64,000 bases of DNA from Pseudofulvibacter geojedonensis (GCF_042675745.1 NZ_JBHTJM010000002.1:186001-250000); one strand, 5' to 3'; numbered from the stretch's first letter, positions 7,706 through 16,879 are shown. Notes: generated by a model not told the origin, from the letters alone. Made by a program: numbers and translations.

Positions 7706-10168
7706 ATGAAACCAATATTAAAAATTACAATCTTAACCATTTTAATAAGTTACGCTTCATTTGCGCAACAAGGTAATAAAGCTTCTTTTACCATTTCAGG
7801 AAAGGTTATAGATCAAGAAACTCAGCAAGTATTAGAGTACGCAACTATTGTTTTAGAAAATACTAAAACAAAAAAAATAACCGGTGGTATTACTAATGAA
7901 AAGGGAATATTCAATATTACTGCTTTAAAATCAACTTACAATATTACAGTAGAGTTTATTGGTTTTAAACCATACATAATTAACAATAAAGAAGTTAATT
8001 CAGCTATCCAACTTGGAACAATTGAGTTAAAAGTAGATAACAATAGCTTAGACGAAGTCGAAATTATAGCTGAAAAAAGTACTGTAGAGATCAGATTAGA
8101 TAAAAAAATATACAATGTTGGTAAAGATATGACCATAAAAGGTGGTACAGCCTCGGATGTTTTAGACAATGTACCATCTGTTAATGTAGATGCTGAAGGA
8201 GCTATTAGTTTAAGAGGTAATGAAAATGTTAGAATTTTAATAGATGGAAAACCATCTGCCATGGTTGGGTTAAATGGTACAGATGCACTTAGAAATCTAC
8301 CTGCAGATGCTATAGAAAAAGTAGAGGTTATTACCTCTCCTTCTGCTAGATATGATGCAGAAGGTACCGCTGGAATTTTAAATATTGTACTTAGAAAAGG
8401 AAAAGTAACCGGTTTTAATGGTTCTATCAATACTACTGTAGGTTCGCCACAATTATATGGTATAAACGGTAACTTAAATTACAGAACTAAAAAGGTAAAT
8501 CTATTTTCTAATTTAGGCTACAGGCACAGGCAAGGTCCTGGTAATTCCCAAAGTTTTTTTACAAATTTAGATAATGGAACTATAACAGATTTTAGAGATG
8601 AAGATAGAGTATTTGATAGAAAAAGTAACAATTACAATGGTTCTTTAGGTTTAGAATACTACATCAATAAAAATAGCTCTGTAACAGGTACATTTTTTTA
8701 TAGAAATTCTAAAGATGATGATATAGCAACCAACAACACCGTTTTTTTTGATGAAAACAAAAACATAACCGGTGTTGAAAATAGAATTGAAAACGAAAAA
8801 GAAACTGGAGAAAACAAACAATACTCTTTAAACTACACTAACAATTTTAAAGGTAAAGGAGAGAAATTAAGTGTTGATTTGCAATATAGTGATGATTATG
8901 AAAAAGAACCTGCATTGATTACTGTAGATGGATTGTTATCTGAGCAAAATTCACAAACAACCTCTTCTAGAAATAAACTCGTACAAATAGATTATGTTTT
9001 ACCTATTGGAGAAAATAGTCAGTTTGAAATTGGTCATAAATCAGACTTGCAAGATTTATCTTCAGATTTTAGAGTGAGAGACGGAAACGGACAGCCTTTA
9101 GCTACAGATCCATCAAATGCTATCGATTTTAAACAAAATATCTATGCGTTTTACACTCAGTTTGGTAGTAAAATTAAAAAAATATCTTACTTAATTGGGT
9201 TGCGTACAGAAATTACAGACATAGATTTAAATGTTATTACAACCAATCAGAAATCAGATAAAAATTATACTGAATGGTTTCCTACAATAAACTTAGGGTA
9301 TGAAATTAATGATAATGACAACCTTACTTTAGGATTTGCTAGAAGATTAAGAAGGCCTAGACACTGGTTTTTAAATCCGTTTGAAAGTAGAAGTTCTGCA
9401 ACTAATGTTTTTAGAGGAAATCCAGATTTAGACCCCACTTTTACTAGTTCATACGATCTAGGGTACAATAAAAAAATCAATAAGTTAGATATAGGCGCCT
9501 CACTATATTACCAGTATTCTACAGATATTATTCAAAGAATAGCTATTCTAGAAGAACGCAATATAAATGGTGTTCTAACAGATGTTACTGTTCGTCAACC
9601 ATCAAATTTAAATGATGAAAAACGTTACGGACTTGAATTTACTTCTAATTTTAATGCTTCTAAAAGGGTTAGATTAAGTGCTTCTTTTAACTACTTTAAG
9701 TTTAATACAGATGCTTTTACTTATGTTTATACCGCTCAGAACGGAACACAAGTAACAACTCGTTTAGATGCTGTTAATGAAAGTAGCTGGTTTGCTCGCT
9801 TAAACTCTAGAATTACGCTTCCTGCAAAGGTTCAATGGCAAACACGTTTAATGTATAGAGGTCCACAAAAAAATGCTCAGAGTGACCGAAAAGGGATGTT
9901 TTCTGCCAATCTTTCATTTAGTAAAGATTTATTTAAAGATAAGGCAACATTGGTTTTCAATGTTAGCGATTTATTTAACTCGAGAAAATATGAAAGTACA
10001 ACCTATTTAGGCGGAAGAGAAAATCCAAGTTCTATAGTAGATGGGGCTTTTCAATGGAGAGAGCGTCAAATATCTCTAAACTTTACTTATAGGTTCAATC
10101 AAAAAAAGAAAAGAGCAAGACCTAATGGTGGATATGACAATGGAGGTAACGAAGGTGGAGGATTTTAA
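7706..10168 (+). CDS. Outer-membrane beta-barrel receptor with carboxypeptidase-regulatory and plug domains
   Basis: 820 residues. A signal peptide ends about residue 20 (SYASFAQ). Residues about 29-115 form a carboxypeptidase-regulatory-like domain (SGKVIDQETQQ). About 135-235 is a TonB-receptor-type plug with LRGNENVRILIDGKPS and KVEVITSPSARYDAEGTAGI. The rest is a large barrel of the outer membrane beta-barrel type (OMP_b-brl_3 style), ending FTYRF, followed by an unusual basic/Gly-rich tail. No SusD partner or transport gene is adjacent and the substrate is unknown. It stands alone between terminators. Confidence 0.85.
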   Translation: MKPILKITILTILISYASFAQQGNKASFTISGKVIDQETQQVLEYATIVLENTKTKKITGGITNEKGIFNITALKSTYNITVEFIGFKPYIINNKEVNSAIQLGTIELKVDNNSLDEVEIIAEKSTVEIRLDKKIYNVGKDMTIKGGTASDVLDNVPSVNVDAEGAISLRGNENVRILIDGKPSAMVGLNGTDALRNLPADAIEKVEVITSPSARYDAEGTAGILNIVLRKGKVTGFNGSINTTVGSPQLYGINGNLNYRTKKVNLFSNLGYRHRQGPGNSQSFFTNLDNGTITDFRDEDRVFDRKSNNYNGSLGLEYYINKNSSVTGTFFYRNSKDDDIATNNTVFFDENKNITGVENRIENEKETGENKQYSLNYTNNFKGKGEKLSVDLQYSDDYEKEPALITVDGLLSEQNSQTTSSRNKLVQIDYVLPIGENSQFEIGHKSDLQDLSSDFRVRDGNGQPLATDPSNAIDFKQNIYAFYTQFGSKIKKISYLIGLRTEITDIDLNVITTNQKSDKNYTEWFPTINLGYEINDNDNLTLGFARRLRRPRHWFLNPFESRSSATNVFRGNPDLDPTFTSSYDLGYNKKINKLDIGASLYYQYSTDIIQRIAILEERNINGVLTDVTVRQPSNLNDEKRYGLEFTSNFNASKRVRLSASFNYFKFNTDAFTYVYTAQNGTQVTTRLDAVNESSWFARLNSRITLPAKVQWQTRLMYRGPQKNAQSDRKGMFSANLSFSKDLFKDKATLVFNVSDLFNSRKYESTTYLGGRENPSSIVDGAFQWRERQISLNFTYRFNQKKKRARPNGGYDNGGNEGGGF

Positions 10169-10177
10169 ATGATATAT

Positions 10178-10220
10178 AAAAAACAAAGGGAACTTATTAA
10201 ATAAGTTCCCTTTGTTTTTT
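10178..10220. terminator. Bidirectional terminator between convergent genes
   Basis: A 20-bp perfect inverted repeat (10178-10197 with 10201-10220), bounded by A6 and T6, separates the barrel receptor gene (+) from the small exported protein gene (-) and can serve both. The right arm overlaps the last codon of the minus-strand gene. Confidence 0.85.
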
Positions 10221-10599
10221 AGTTCGTAACTATTGTGTTAAAATTCTCTAATCTAATCTTTACTGTTTTAGAAAATTTATCCCAGTACAACAAATGCTTG
10301 TTTTTCTCAAACCATTTTTTCCAGATTATAACATCTTTATTTGACTCTGGTTCTTCTGTTAAACAGCTATAAACATACTTAGACTTTAGGTTTGTTAACT
10401 CTCCTAAAAATTTACTAGCCGTCATTAATTCAATGCTGTAACCTTCTTCTAGATTATAAAATTTTTCTACTAAATCAATACGCTTTTTTACAAACTTACA
10501 GGCTTTTTGACTTAACCTAGATTTCTGTTGTGCAGATAAACTACAACTGATAAATGCTGTACAAAATAATAATACAAACATTTTGCTTTTTAAACTCAT
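10219..10599 (-). CDS. Small exported protein, paralogue A of a tandem pair
   Basis: 126 residues with a signal peptide (FLLFCTAFI-type core ending in SLSAQ); a Cys at 19 could instead mark a lipoprotein, but the spacing to the following residues is not a strong lipobox. The mature part has two Cys (ACKFV, YSCL) and is rich in Lys, Glu and Trp. It aligns over its whole length with the product at 10816-11178 (IDLVEKF, LEEGYS, ASKFLGE, NLKS, YSCL, YWD shared). Function unknown. The reading direction and a separate promoter upstream indicate its own transcript. Confidence 0.8.
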   Translation of the reverse strand: MSLKSKMFVLLFCTAFISCSLSAQQKSRLSQKACKFVKKRIDLVEKFYNLEEGYSIELMTASKFLGELTNLKSKYVYSCLTEEPESNKDVIIWKKWFEKNKHLLYWDKFSKTVKIRLENFNTIVTN

Positions 10600-10672
10600 T
10601 ACTTAATTTTTTAGATAAACAGATTAAACAGACTTATACAGATAAGCTATTAAGTAATGTATTGTGGTGGTT

Positions 10673-10716
10673 CAAATATAGAGTCATTTAAAGAACTATA
10701 CAATACTCTATATTTG
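10673..10716 (-). promoter_or_regulatory. Promoter of the 10219-10599 gene, embedded in an inverted repeat
   Basis: On the minus strand TTG (10701-10703), 20-bp spacer and TATATTTG (10673-10680) form a full Bacteroidota promoter. The same stretch is a 12-bp perfect inverted repeat (10673-10684 with 10705-10716) with a 20-nt spacer, so an operator or a leader structure is possible. The predicted leader is about 68 nt. Confidence 0.6.
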
Positions 10717-10764
10717 GTAATTTTTTATATCACTAAATATAGGTATATCAATATATAAGCATAA

Positions 10765-10791
10765 AAAAAGCCTCGAATATCGAGGCTTTTT
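10765..10791 (-). terminator. Terminator of the 10816-11178 gene
   Basis: 12-bp perfect stem (10765-10776 with 10780-10791), 3-nt loop, flanked by A7 on the left, which gives a U tract on the minus strand. It lies 25 bp after the paralogue B stop. Confidence 0.8.
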
Positions 10792-10815
10792 ATTATTTTA
10801 TTTGCGATACATTTT

Positions 10816-11178
10816 TTAACGCATTCTAACTGTTTTTAACTGTGCATCCCAGTATAAGTTATGCTTATTATCATTATACCAATTTTTCCAAGTTTTAACA
10901 TCTATATCAGATGTTGGTTCATCTGCTAAACAGCTATATTTCCATTCTGATTTTAAGTTCGAAATTTCTCCTAAAAATTTACTAGCAAAAACCAACTCTA
11001 AACTATATCCTTCTTCTAAACTATGAAATTTCTCTATCAAGTCAATTTGTTCTTGCACATATTTACAAGCTTTTCTATCAACGTTCTTTCTATCTATATT
11101 ACTATTTTTTCCTGTTGCAAATACATTTGCTACTAATAAAAATAAAACTCCAGTTAATATTGCTTTTCTTAAATTCAT
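10816..11178 (-). CDS. Small exported protein, paralogue B of a tandem pair
   Basis: 120 residues with a signal peptide (ILTGVLFLLVANVFAT). The mature protein shares with paralogue A the order RKACKYV, IDLIEKF, LEEGYSLEL, ASKFLGE, NLKS, YSCL, EPTS, WKNW and YWD, so the pair arose by tandem duplication. Two conserved Cys could form a disulphide. I do not recognise a named domain. Each copy has its own promoter and its own terminator or hairpin, so they can be regulated apart. Confidence 0.8.
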   Translation of the reverse strand: MNLRKAILTGVLFLLVANVFATGKNSNIDRKNVDRKACKYVQEQIDLIEKFHSLEEGYSLELVFASKFLGEISNLKSEWKYSCLADEPTSDIDVKTWKNWYNDNKHNLYWDAQLKTVRMR

Positions 11179-11240
11179 AATCTATGTTTTTTATGATAAC
11201 TATTATTTCCCCAACGTTCTTTTCTAAATTAAGAACAAGA

Positions 11241-11271
11241 CAAATATAGAAGCTAAAGCACTACAAACCAA
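11241..11271 (-). promoter_or_regulatory. Predicted promoter of the 10816-11178 gene
   Basis: Minus strand TTG (11269-11271), 20-bp spacer, TATATTTG (11241-11248). The predicted leader is about 57 nt. The -7 element is the same as for paralogue A, but without the inverted repeat. Confidence 0.55.
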
Positions 11272-11611
11272 TAGCTTAAACCGATATAAATGATTTTTAT
11301 TAAAAATTCAAAAACTATGGTTTATTAACTAATAATATGACAACACAAAAATGACTCTCATTATCAAATTGTTAACTAAATAATAAAATTGATAAATTAT
11401 TAATAACGAATAAATCGATTAAAAACACAAAACATCGACGAAATGCAAGTTTAAAATGTCAAATATTCATTTTGTGTGGTGAAATAGTTTCAATAAATAC
11501 CATCTAAAATTAACATAACTCACTAACAACTAATCGTATTTAATATAATGATATTGCATCATGAAATATTAGACTTGCAAAAAAACGATGTTTACCCTTT
11601 TAATAACAAAA
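11272..11611. other. AT-rich intergenic stretch with no recognised feature
   Basis: Between the paralogue B promoter and the 3' end of rlmD. It is dominated by A/T runs and I found no open frame of note, no RNA gene and no strong terminator for rlmD. Confidence 0.5.
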
Positions 11612-13063
11612 TTACTTCTCAAACAAAGCAATTGTTTCTATATGTGCTGTATGTGGAAATTGATCTACTAAACTCATTTTCTTTAATTGATAACCAGCTT
11701 CTATTAACTGTTCGGTATCTCTAGCTTGAGTTGCTGGATTACACGATACGTACACCATTCTTTCAGCCCCCAATCTAATTACTTTACGCAAAGTCTTTGG
11801 AGCAATTCCTGCTCTAGCAGGGTCTAGTATGATAGTTTCTATCTTTCCTTGATATTCTGGATGCTCATTTAAAAACTTACCTACATCTGCTGCATAAAAT
11901 TGTACTCCCTTTATATTATTACGTTTAGCATTTTCTTTTGCATCTTCTATAGCAGAAGCCACAATATCAACTCCTACTATTTGTGCATCATTACTTCTAT
12001 TAGCTACTATTTGCCCAATAGTTCCTGTACCACAAAATAAGTCCATTACTACTTTACCATCAACAGTATCTTGGCGCTCCATTACATAATCTATAACTTT
12101 GCTATATAGTTTCTCTGCTGATTTAGGATTGGTCTGAAAGAAACTCTTCATGCTAATTTCAAAATTCAACCCTAACAAATTCTCTACTATTTTTTCTTTT
12201 CCATAAACTAATCTAGAAGTTCCCGTACTAGATAAGGTCCTATCTCCTACCTCATCATTTATAGTATGTAATATTCCTGCTAAACGATTACCAAACATCT
12301 CTTTAAACAAAGAGACGAAACCATCCATATCAAATTTGGGTAAATCTGGAGAAGTCGTTACTAAATTGAATAATAGTTCATCGCTATCAAATGATTTACG
12401 AACTACTAAAAACCTAAAAAAACCTTCTCTCTTAGGAGCATGCCAAGGAGCCAGTTCACTTTTCTCACAAAATTCACGAACCAACTTTAAGTTATCTTCT
12501 ACTTGTTTATCAAACAATCCAGAGTCTTTATCTAAATTCTCTCCACACCACCAAGTTCCTCTTTTCTTAAAACCTAAAGAAAATTCATCTACATCTGTTT
12601 TTAAATCATGGTCATAACGAATAGCCGAAAATCCGTACTCCATTTTATTCCTATAATGATGTACACTAGGAGATGAAATAAATTCATCAAATTTATCTTC
12701 TATATTGGCTACTTTACCAATCCTCTTAAATAATTCTAAAGTACTCTCTTTTTTATATTGGTGCTGTAACTCAATAGGTAACTTTATATATGGTGCTCCA
12801 GGAATACTTTGAAATGGTACAGCTACTTCATCTTTAGAATCTTCAATAACTTCTAACAACTTACATTCTGCATAACGCTTACTTGTTTTCTTTACCTGTG
12901 CTTTTACCAATTGCCCTGGCAAGGTGTTTGGTACAAACACAACAAACTCTCCTTCTTCGTTTCTTATTTTCCCTATTCCTTTTCCTCCAAAAGCATAGTT
13001 TTCTATTAAGATTTCTATATGTTGTCCTCTTTTTACGAATTTGTTACGTTCTCTTCTAGGCAT
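11612..13063 (-). CDS. rlmD: 23S rRNA (uracil-5-)-methyltransferase, RlmD type
   Basis: 483 residues. An N-terminal TRAM domain (about 8-70, GQHIEILIENYAFGGKGIGK) precedes the SAM methyltransferase domain with MDLFCGTGTIGQ. The TrmA/RlmD-family signature is present: LDPARAGIAP and VSCNPATQARD with the catalytic Cys. Members use SAM to make m5U in 23S rRNA (or tRNA in related branches). The iron-sulphur Cys set of E. coli RlmD is not evident, so the exact target uracil is inferred. Confidence 0.88.
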   Translation of the reverse strand: MPRRERNKFVKRGQHIEILIENYAFGGKGIGKIRNEEGEFVVFVPNTLPGQLVKAQVKKTSKRYAECKLLEVIEDSKDEVAVPFQSIPGAPYIKLPIELQHQYKKESTLELFKRIGKVANIEDKFDEFISSPSVHHYRNKMEYGFSAIRYDHDLKTDVDEFSLGFKKRGTWWCGENLDKDSGLFDKQVEDNLKLVREFCEKSELAPWHAPKREGFFRFLVVRKSFDSDELLFNLVTTSPDLPKFDMDGFVSLFKEMFGNRLAGILHTINDEVGDRTLSSTGTSRLVYGKEKIVENLLGLNFEISMKSFFQTNPKSAEKLYSKVIDYVMERQDTVDGKVVMDLFCGTGTIGQIVANRSNDAQIVGVDIVASAIEDAKENAKRNNIKGVQFYAADVGKFLNEHPEYQGKIETIILDPARAGIAPKTLRKVIRLGAERMVYVSCNPATQARDTEQLIEAGYQLKKMSLVDQFPHTAHIETIALFEK

Positions 13064-13085
13064 GCTGTACGTTATTTTTGAGCTG

Positions 13086-13115
13086 CAAAACTAAGAAACA
13101 ATTTCGGGTATACAA
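13086..13115 (-). promoter_or_regulatory. Predicted promoter of rlmD
   Basis: Minus strand TTG (13113-13115), exactly 19 bp, TAGTTTTG (13086-13093). A transcript start near 13080 gives a leader of about 16 nt before the ATG at 13063. Confidence 0.65.
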
Positions 13116-13156
13116 TTATATACTACTAGGAGCTGTTAATCTTTTCTTTTTTAGAT

Positions 13157-13164
13157 TACTTTTG
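13157..13164 (+). promoter_or_regulatory. -7 element in front of the DEAD-box helicase gene
   Basis: TACTTTTG is a perfect TAnnTTTG match ending only 4 bp before the ATG at 13169, so the transcript may be leaderless. The -33 element is not evident. Confidence 0.4.
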
Positions 13165-13168
13165 CTGT

Positions 13169-14491
13169 ATGGAAAATAAAAAGCAAAAACAGATTTTACA
13201 AAAATTAGGAATTTCGCAACTAAATGAAATGCAAGAAGAAGCTCGTTTAGCGATTCCTTCAGATAACGATGTGGTACTATTATCGCCTACTGGATCTGGT
13301 AAAACTTTGGCTTTTTTATTACCTATTATAAATAGAATAGACACAAACAATAGTAATACACAAGTACTTATTTTAGCTCCCTCTAGAGAATTAGCTATAC
13401 AAATAGAGCAAGTAACTCGAGAAATGGGTACAGGTTTTAAAACTAATGTAGTTTATGGAGGTAGACCTTTTTCTAAAGATAGAATCGATTTAAAACACAC
13501 TCCTATCATATTAATAGGTACACCTGGTAGAATAGCCGATCATTTACGTAGAGGAACCGTAAATGTTAAAGGTATCAAAACCCTAATTTTAGATGAATTT
13601 GATAAATCCTTAGAAATTGGTTTTGAAAAAGAAATGAAAGAAATTGTAGCTAGCCTACCTAGTATAGATAAAAAAATATTAACCTCAGCTACTCAAGAGA
13701 GTGATATTCCTGCATTTGTAGGATTACATAAACCTATTACCATTAATTATTTAGATCAGAAGGTTGAATCTAATTTAGAGTTAAAAACTGTTTTAACTCC
13801 TAAAAAAGATAAGTTAGAAGCCTTAGTGAGCTTAATTAAACACATAGGTAACCAACCAGGTATTATTTTCTGTAATTTTAAAGACTCTATACAACGTATT
13901 AGCAACTACTTAAATGAGTTTGATATTCCTCATGGTACTTTTTATGGAGGAATGGAACAAAAAGATAGAGAAAGAGCTTTGATAAAATTTAGAAATGGTA
14001 CACACCAGATATTACTTGCTACCGATTTAGCAGCAAGAGGTATCGATATAAAAGAGCTGAATTTTATTATTCATTATCATCTCCCTTTAAAAGCCGAAGA
14101 ATTTACCCATAGAAATGGTAGGACTGCAAGAATGAATGCAGATGGAACGGCCTACGTTCTACAATGGGAACGTGAAGAATTACCCGATTTTATTCAAAAA
14201 GCTAACCCGGATAACTACCATATAGAAGAAATGTATGAAGCTTTAGATGGTCATTCTCAAAAATGGAAGACAATATTTGTATCTGGCGGAAGAAAAGATA
14301 AAATATCTAAAGGTGATATTGCTGGTTTATTTGGTAAACAAGGAAACTTAGAAAAAGGAGATTTAGGTATTATAGAGTTAAAACCCGATTGTGCTTTTGT
14401 AGCTGTAAAAGCAAATAAAGCTCATGAAGTAATTTTAAGAACGGATAATACTAGACTTAAAAAGAAAAAGGTTAGAGTAAAACTGATCTAA
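13169..14491 (+). CDS. DEAD-box-type RNA helicase with DEFD motif and DbpA-like RNA-binding tail
   Basis: 440 residues. Q-motif region at the N-terminus, Walker A SPTGSGKT, PSRELA, GTPGR, motif II LILDEFDKSLE (DEFD in place of DEAD), SAT (LTSATQ), ATDLAARGID and HRNGRTAR. The last 70 residues (KGDIAGLFGKQG to the KKKKVRVKLI end) look like the DbpA-type RNA-binding domain, suggesting a role in ribosome assembly on 23S rRNA. Asp and the final Asp of motif II, the catalytic positions, are retained. The Nudix gene follows after 3 bp. Confidence 0.88.
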   Translation: MENKKQKQILQKLGISQLNEMQEEARLAIPSDNDVVLLSPTGSGKTLAFLLPIINRIDTNNSNTQVLILAPSRELAIQIEQVTREMGTGFKTNVVYGGRPFSKDRIDLKHTPIILIGTPGRIADHLRRGTVNVKGIKTLILDEFDKSLEIGFEKEMKEIVASLPSIDKKILTSATQESDIPAFVGLHKPITINYLDQKVESNLELKTVLTPKKDKLEALVSLIKHIGNQPGIIFCNFKDSIQRISNYLNEFDIPHGTFYGGMEQKDRERALIKFRNGTHQILLATDLAARGIDIKELNFIIHYHLPLKAEEFTHRNGRTARMNADGTAYVLQWEREELPDFIQKANPDNYHIEEMYEALDGHSQKWKTIFVSGGRKDKISKGDIAGLFGKQGNLEKGDLGIIELKPDCAFVAVKANKAHEVILRTDNTRLKKKKVRVKLI

Positions 14492-14494
14492 AAA

Positions 14495-15031
14495 ATGAAT
14501 GAAGAATGGGTAGACATAATAGATAACGAAGGTAATTTCACTGGTAAATCATGCTCTAAAACTGAAGCTCATAAAAAAGGGTACTTCCACCCCACTATTC
14601 ATGTTTGGTTTTACACTACAGAGAACGAACTACTGTTTCAACTAAGAAGTCCGAATAAAATTAATTACCCTAACTTATGGGATGTCTCTGTTGCTGGACA
14701 TATCATATCGGGAGAAACTTCTATTAATGCTGCTATTAGAGAAGTAAAAGAAGAGTTAGGAATACACCTTTCTGAAGATCATTTACAATATATTGGTAGT
14801 CACAAAACAAGCGTTACTCATAAAGATAATTATATAGATAATGAATTCAATTATATCTTTTTAAGCCCCTTAAAACAAGATATAAACTCACTTATTTTGC
14901 AACAAGAAGAAGTTGTGGGTGTAAAACTATTTCCTATTGAACAATTGAAGCAACTTAAAAATGAATTTGTTCCCTATTCAAAAGAGTATTTTGACACATT
15001 ATTAACTGAGTTAAGAAAAGTTATTTCTTAG
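14495..15031 (+). CDS. Nudix hydrolase (IPP isomerase-like / YfcD type)
   Basis: 178 residues. The Nudix box is complete: GHIISGE followed after seven residues by REVKEELGI. The N-terminal pattern (VDIIDNEGNFTGKSCSKTEAHKKG, quoted here only in part by its start) and the HPTIHVWFY strand are typical of the YfcD/IDI-like branch. The substrate is unknown; members hydrolyse nucleoside diphosphate-linked or isoprenoid diphosphates. It lies 3 bp after the helicase gene and its last 11 bp overlap the 3' end of the convergent lipoprotein gene. Confidence 0.82.
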   Translation: MNEEWVDIIDNEGNFTGKSCSKTEAHKKGYFHPTIHVWFYTTENELLFQLRSPNKINYPNLWDVSVAGHIISGETSINAAIREVKEELGIHLSEDHLQYIGSHKTSVTHKDNYIDNEFNYIFLSPLKQDINSLILQQEEVVGVKLFPIEQLKQLKNEFVPYSKEYFDTLLTELRKVIS

Positions 15032-16136
15032 CAGCTTTTTCAACATCAGCCCAAGTATCCCAAATATCTTTTACTAACTTTTTAAATTCGGTACTATCTG
15101 AAGTTTTATTAATTGTATCAAACAAGTCATGCATTTCTCCTCGTAATTCAGGATGCTTATTTGTTATCTGTTTACTTGCGAGCCAAGCTTTTTGATGATT
15201 TGTAAACGCTTGGCTGAACTCTGGAGAGCAATTAGTATAATCTAACGCTTGCAAACTCGTTACATAATTATCTATTGTAGTACTTAATGATATTTTCTCA
15301 CAAGCATGGTTTCTAATAGATCCTAACTCAGAATCTTTTTTTAAAATTACTTCTATACAGTTTTCAGGTAGTTTTGTTACCTCAGCATAGGATTGTTTTT
15401 CATTAAAAAAAATATTTGCTCTAATCACATCACTCCCTTCTTGATACACTCGAGTTATGGTAATATTCAACACATTATTTATATAACTCAACTCATTAAT
15501 ACTATCATACCATCCATCATGTGCATCTAAGGTTAAATACCCATCTGGATATAAATTTTGAAAGCCCTTTACTTTAATTAATTCTTCTTTATCGAATAGA
15601 CTATTTTTAATTAATAAGGGCATTTGATTTCCTTCTCCACAAAATGATAATATTTCATTTTCTTCGTCATAAACTCCAATATCAAAATTTTGTGTGGTCT
15701 TAAGTTGTAACTTAACTCCATTCATTTCTAATACAGAATCTCTCTCTTCATTTGAATATTCAAATATATCTTTTCCTATAACCCAGCCTTCAATTTTATT
15801 TCCCTTGATTCTAATAAAATTATATAAATTACACCTTTCACCCGAATCCAATAAATCATACTTTAACTCAGAAATACTATCAATCTCGACAAGGCTTCCA
15901 TAAAGGTTTTTAACTGAATCAATAACCTTCTTATTTCTATTGTAAATTTTCAAGCTATTGCTTATAACTACTGCTCTATTTTTATGTTCTTTAACTTTAA
16001 AAAAATCTTTAGACAGTAATGAGATTTTATTACCTGATTCTACTACTTCATTAACATTAATTATCTCCTTTACTTTGCCTTCTTTTTTACAAGATAGAAG
16101 TAATAAACAAAATATAAGCAAGTAATAAAACCTCAT
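15021..16136 (-). CDS. Lipoprotein with SH3-like domain, unknown function
   Basis: 371 residues. A lipobox LLLLSCKK puts the lipidated Cys near residue 16. Residues about 55-125 (NSLKIYNRNKKVIDSV to GWVIGKDIF) look like a bacterial SH3 domain. The remainder is a mixed alpha/beta region with several Cys and a Lys-rich helical C-terminus. I do not recognise the rest. The protein should be anchored in the envelope. It overlaps the convergent Nudix gene by 11 bp and lies 11 bp downstream of folE, so it may share the folE transcript. Confidence 0.75.
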   Translation of the reverse strand: MRFYYLLIFCLLLLSCKKEGKVKEIINVNEVVESGNKISLLSKDFFKVKEHKNRAVVISNSLKIYNRNKKVIDSVKNLYGSLVEIDSISELKYDLLDSGERCNLYNFIRIKGNKIEGWVIGKDIFEYSNEERDSVLEMNGVKLQLKTTQNFDIGVYDEENEILSFCGEGNQMPLLIKNSLFDKEELIKVKGFQNLYPDGYLTLDAHDGWYDSINELSYINNVLNITITRVYQEGSDVIRANIFFNEKQSYAEVTKLPENCIEVILKKDSELGSIRNHACEKISLSTTIDNYVTSLQALDYTNCSPEFSQAFTNHQKAWLASKQITNKHPELRGEMHDLFDTINKTSDSTEFKKLVKDIWDTWADVEKAAKK

Positions 16137-16147
16137 AAACTCTTATT

Positions 16148-16741
16148 TTATGTCAAATCAGAAGTAATTAATTTTAAAAACTCATTCCTAGTTTCCTGGT
16201 TTTTAAAAGCACCCGTAAACCCAGAAGTAGTTGTAACCGAGTTTTGTTTTTGTACACCACGCATCATCATACACATGTGACTTGCCTCAATAACTACAGC
16301 TACACCCTGAGGATTTAAAGTTTCATCAATGCATTTTAATACCTGATCTGTTAAACGTTCTTGCACTTGCAACCTACGCGCAAATACATCAACTATTCTT
16401 GGTATTTTACTCAAGCCAACAATCTTACCATTAGGTATATAAGCAATATGAGCTTTTCCAAAAAATGGTAGCATATGGTGCTCACATAAAGAATATAATT
16501 CTATATCTTTAACAATAACCATATTATTGTATTCTTCAGAAAACATAGCTCCTTTCAATATCTCCGCAGCATCCATATCGTAACCTTGAGTTAAAAACTG
16601 CATAGCTTTTGCAGCTCTCTCTGGTGTTTTTAATAATCCATCTCTTGTTACATCTTCTCCAATTTCTGAAATAATTCCAGAATAATTCAACTGAACTGCT
16701 TCTGTAACTTGAATGTTATACTCTTCAAACTTTTTATACAT
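16148..16741 (-). CDS. folE: GTP cyclohydrolase I
   Basis: 197 residues; converts GTP to dihydroneopterin triphosphate, the first step of folate and pterin synthesis. The zinc ligands are visible in SLCEHHMLPF and in the later CMMMRGVQK. GKAHIAYIP and VGLSKIPRIVDVFARRLQ are the family signatures. Length and start match the short bacterial form. The SH3 lipoprotein gene follows after 11 bp. Confidence 0.95.
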   Translation of the reverse strand: MYKKFEEYNIQVTEAVQLNYSGIISEIGEDVTRDGLLKTPERAAKAMQFLTQGYDMDAAEILKGAMFSEEYNNMVIVKDIELYSLCEHHMLPFFGKAHIAYIPNGKIVGLSKIPRIVDVFARRLQVQERLTDQVLKCIDETLNPQGVAVVIEASHMCMMMRGVQKQNSVTTTSGFTGAFKNQETRNEFLKLITSDLT

Positions 16742-16851
16742 GATATTCTACTTAGAAATAAAACACTAAAATACTATTATTATTTGTGAATAGAGTAACT
16801 CTTTTTAGTAAGCTTTAACTTTTATTTAGCATTTAAGGTGTCTCAGAATTG

Positions 16852-16859
16852 TAATTTTG
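16852..16859 (+). promoter_or_regulatory. -7 element that decides the DUF5916 start
   Basis: TAATTTTG (exact TAnnTTTG match) lies downstream of the first possible ATG (16838) and 20 bp before the ATG at 16880, so transcription should begin near 16866. This supports the internal start, which is also the signal-peptide start. Confidence 0.5.
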
Positions 16860-16879
16860 TTTTGATCAATCAACACTAC

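Noticed and set aside
7936..8430. 164-residue ORF on the minus strand in the barrel receptor
   Set aside because: It is antisense to a convincing receptor frame, has no recognisable domain, and its Ser/Ile-rich composition is that of an antisense shadow.
11272..11611. A gene in the long gap before rlmD
   Set aside because: Only short frames with many stops and no start with a promoter.
16838..16879. Earlier ATG for the DUF5916 gene
   Set aside because: It would add 14 polar residues before a complete signal peptide and lies before the -7 element.
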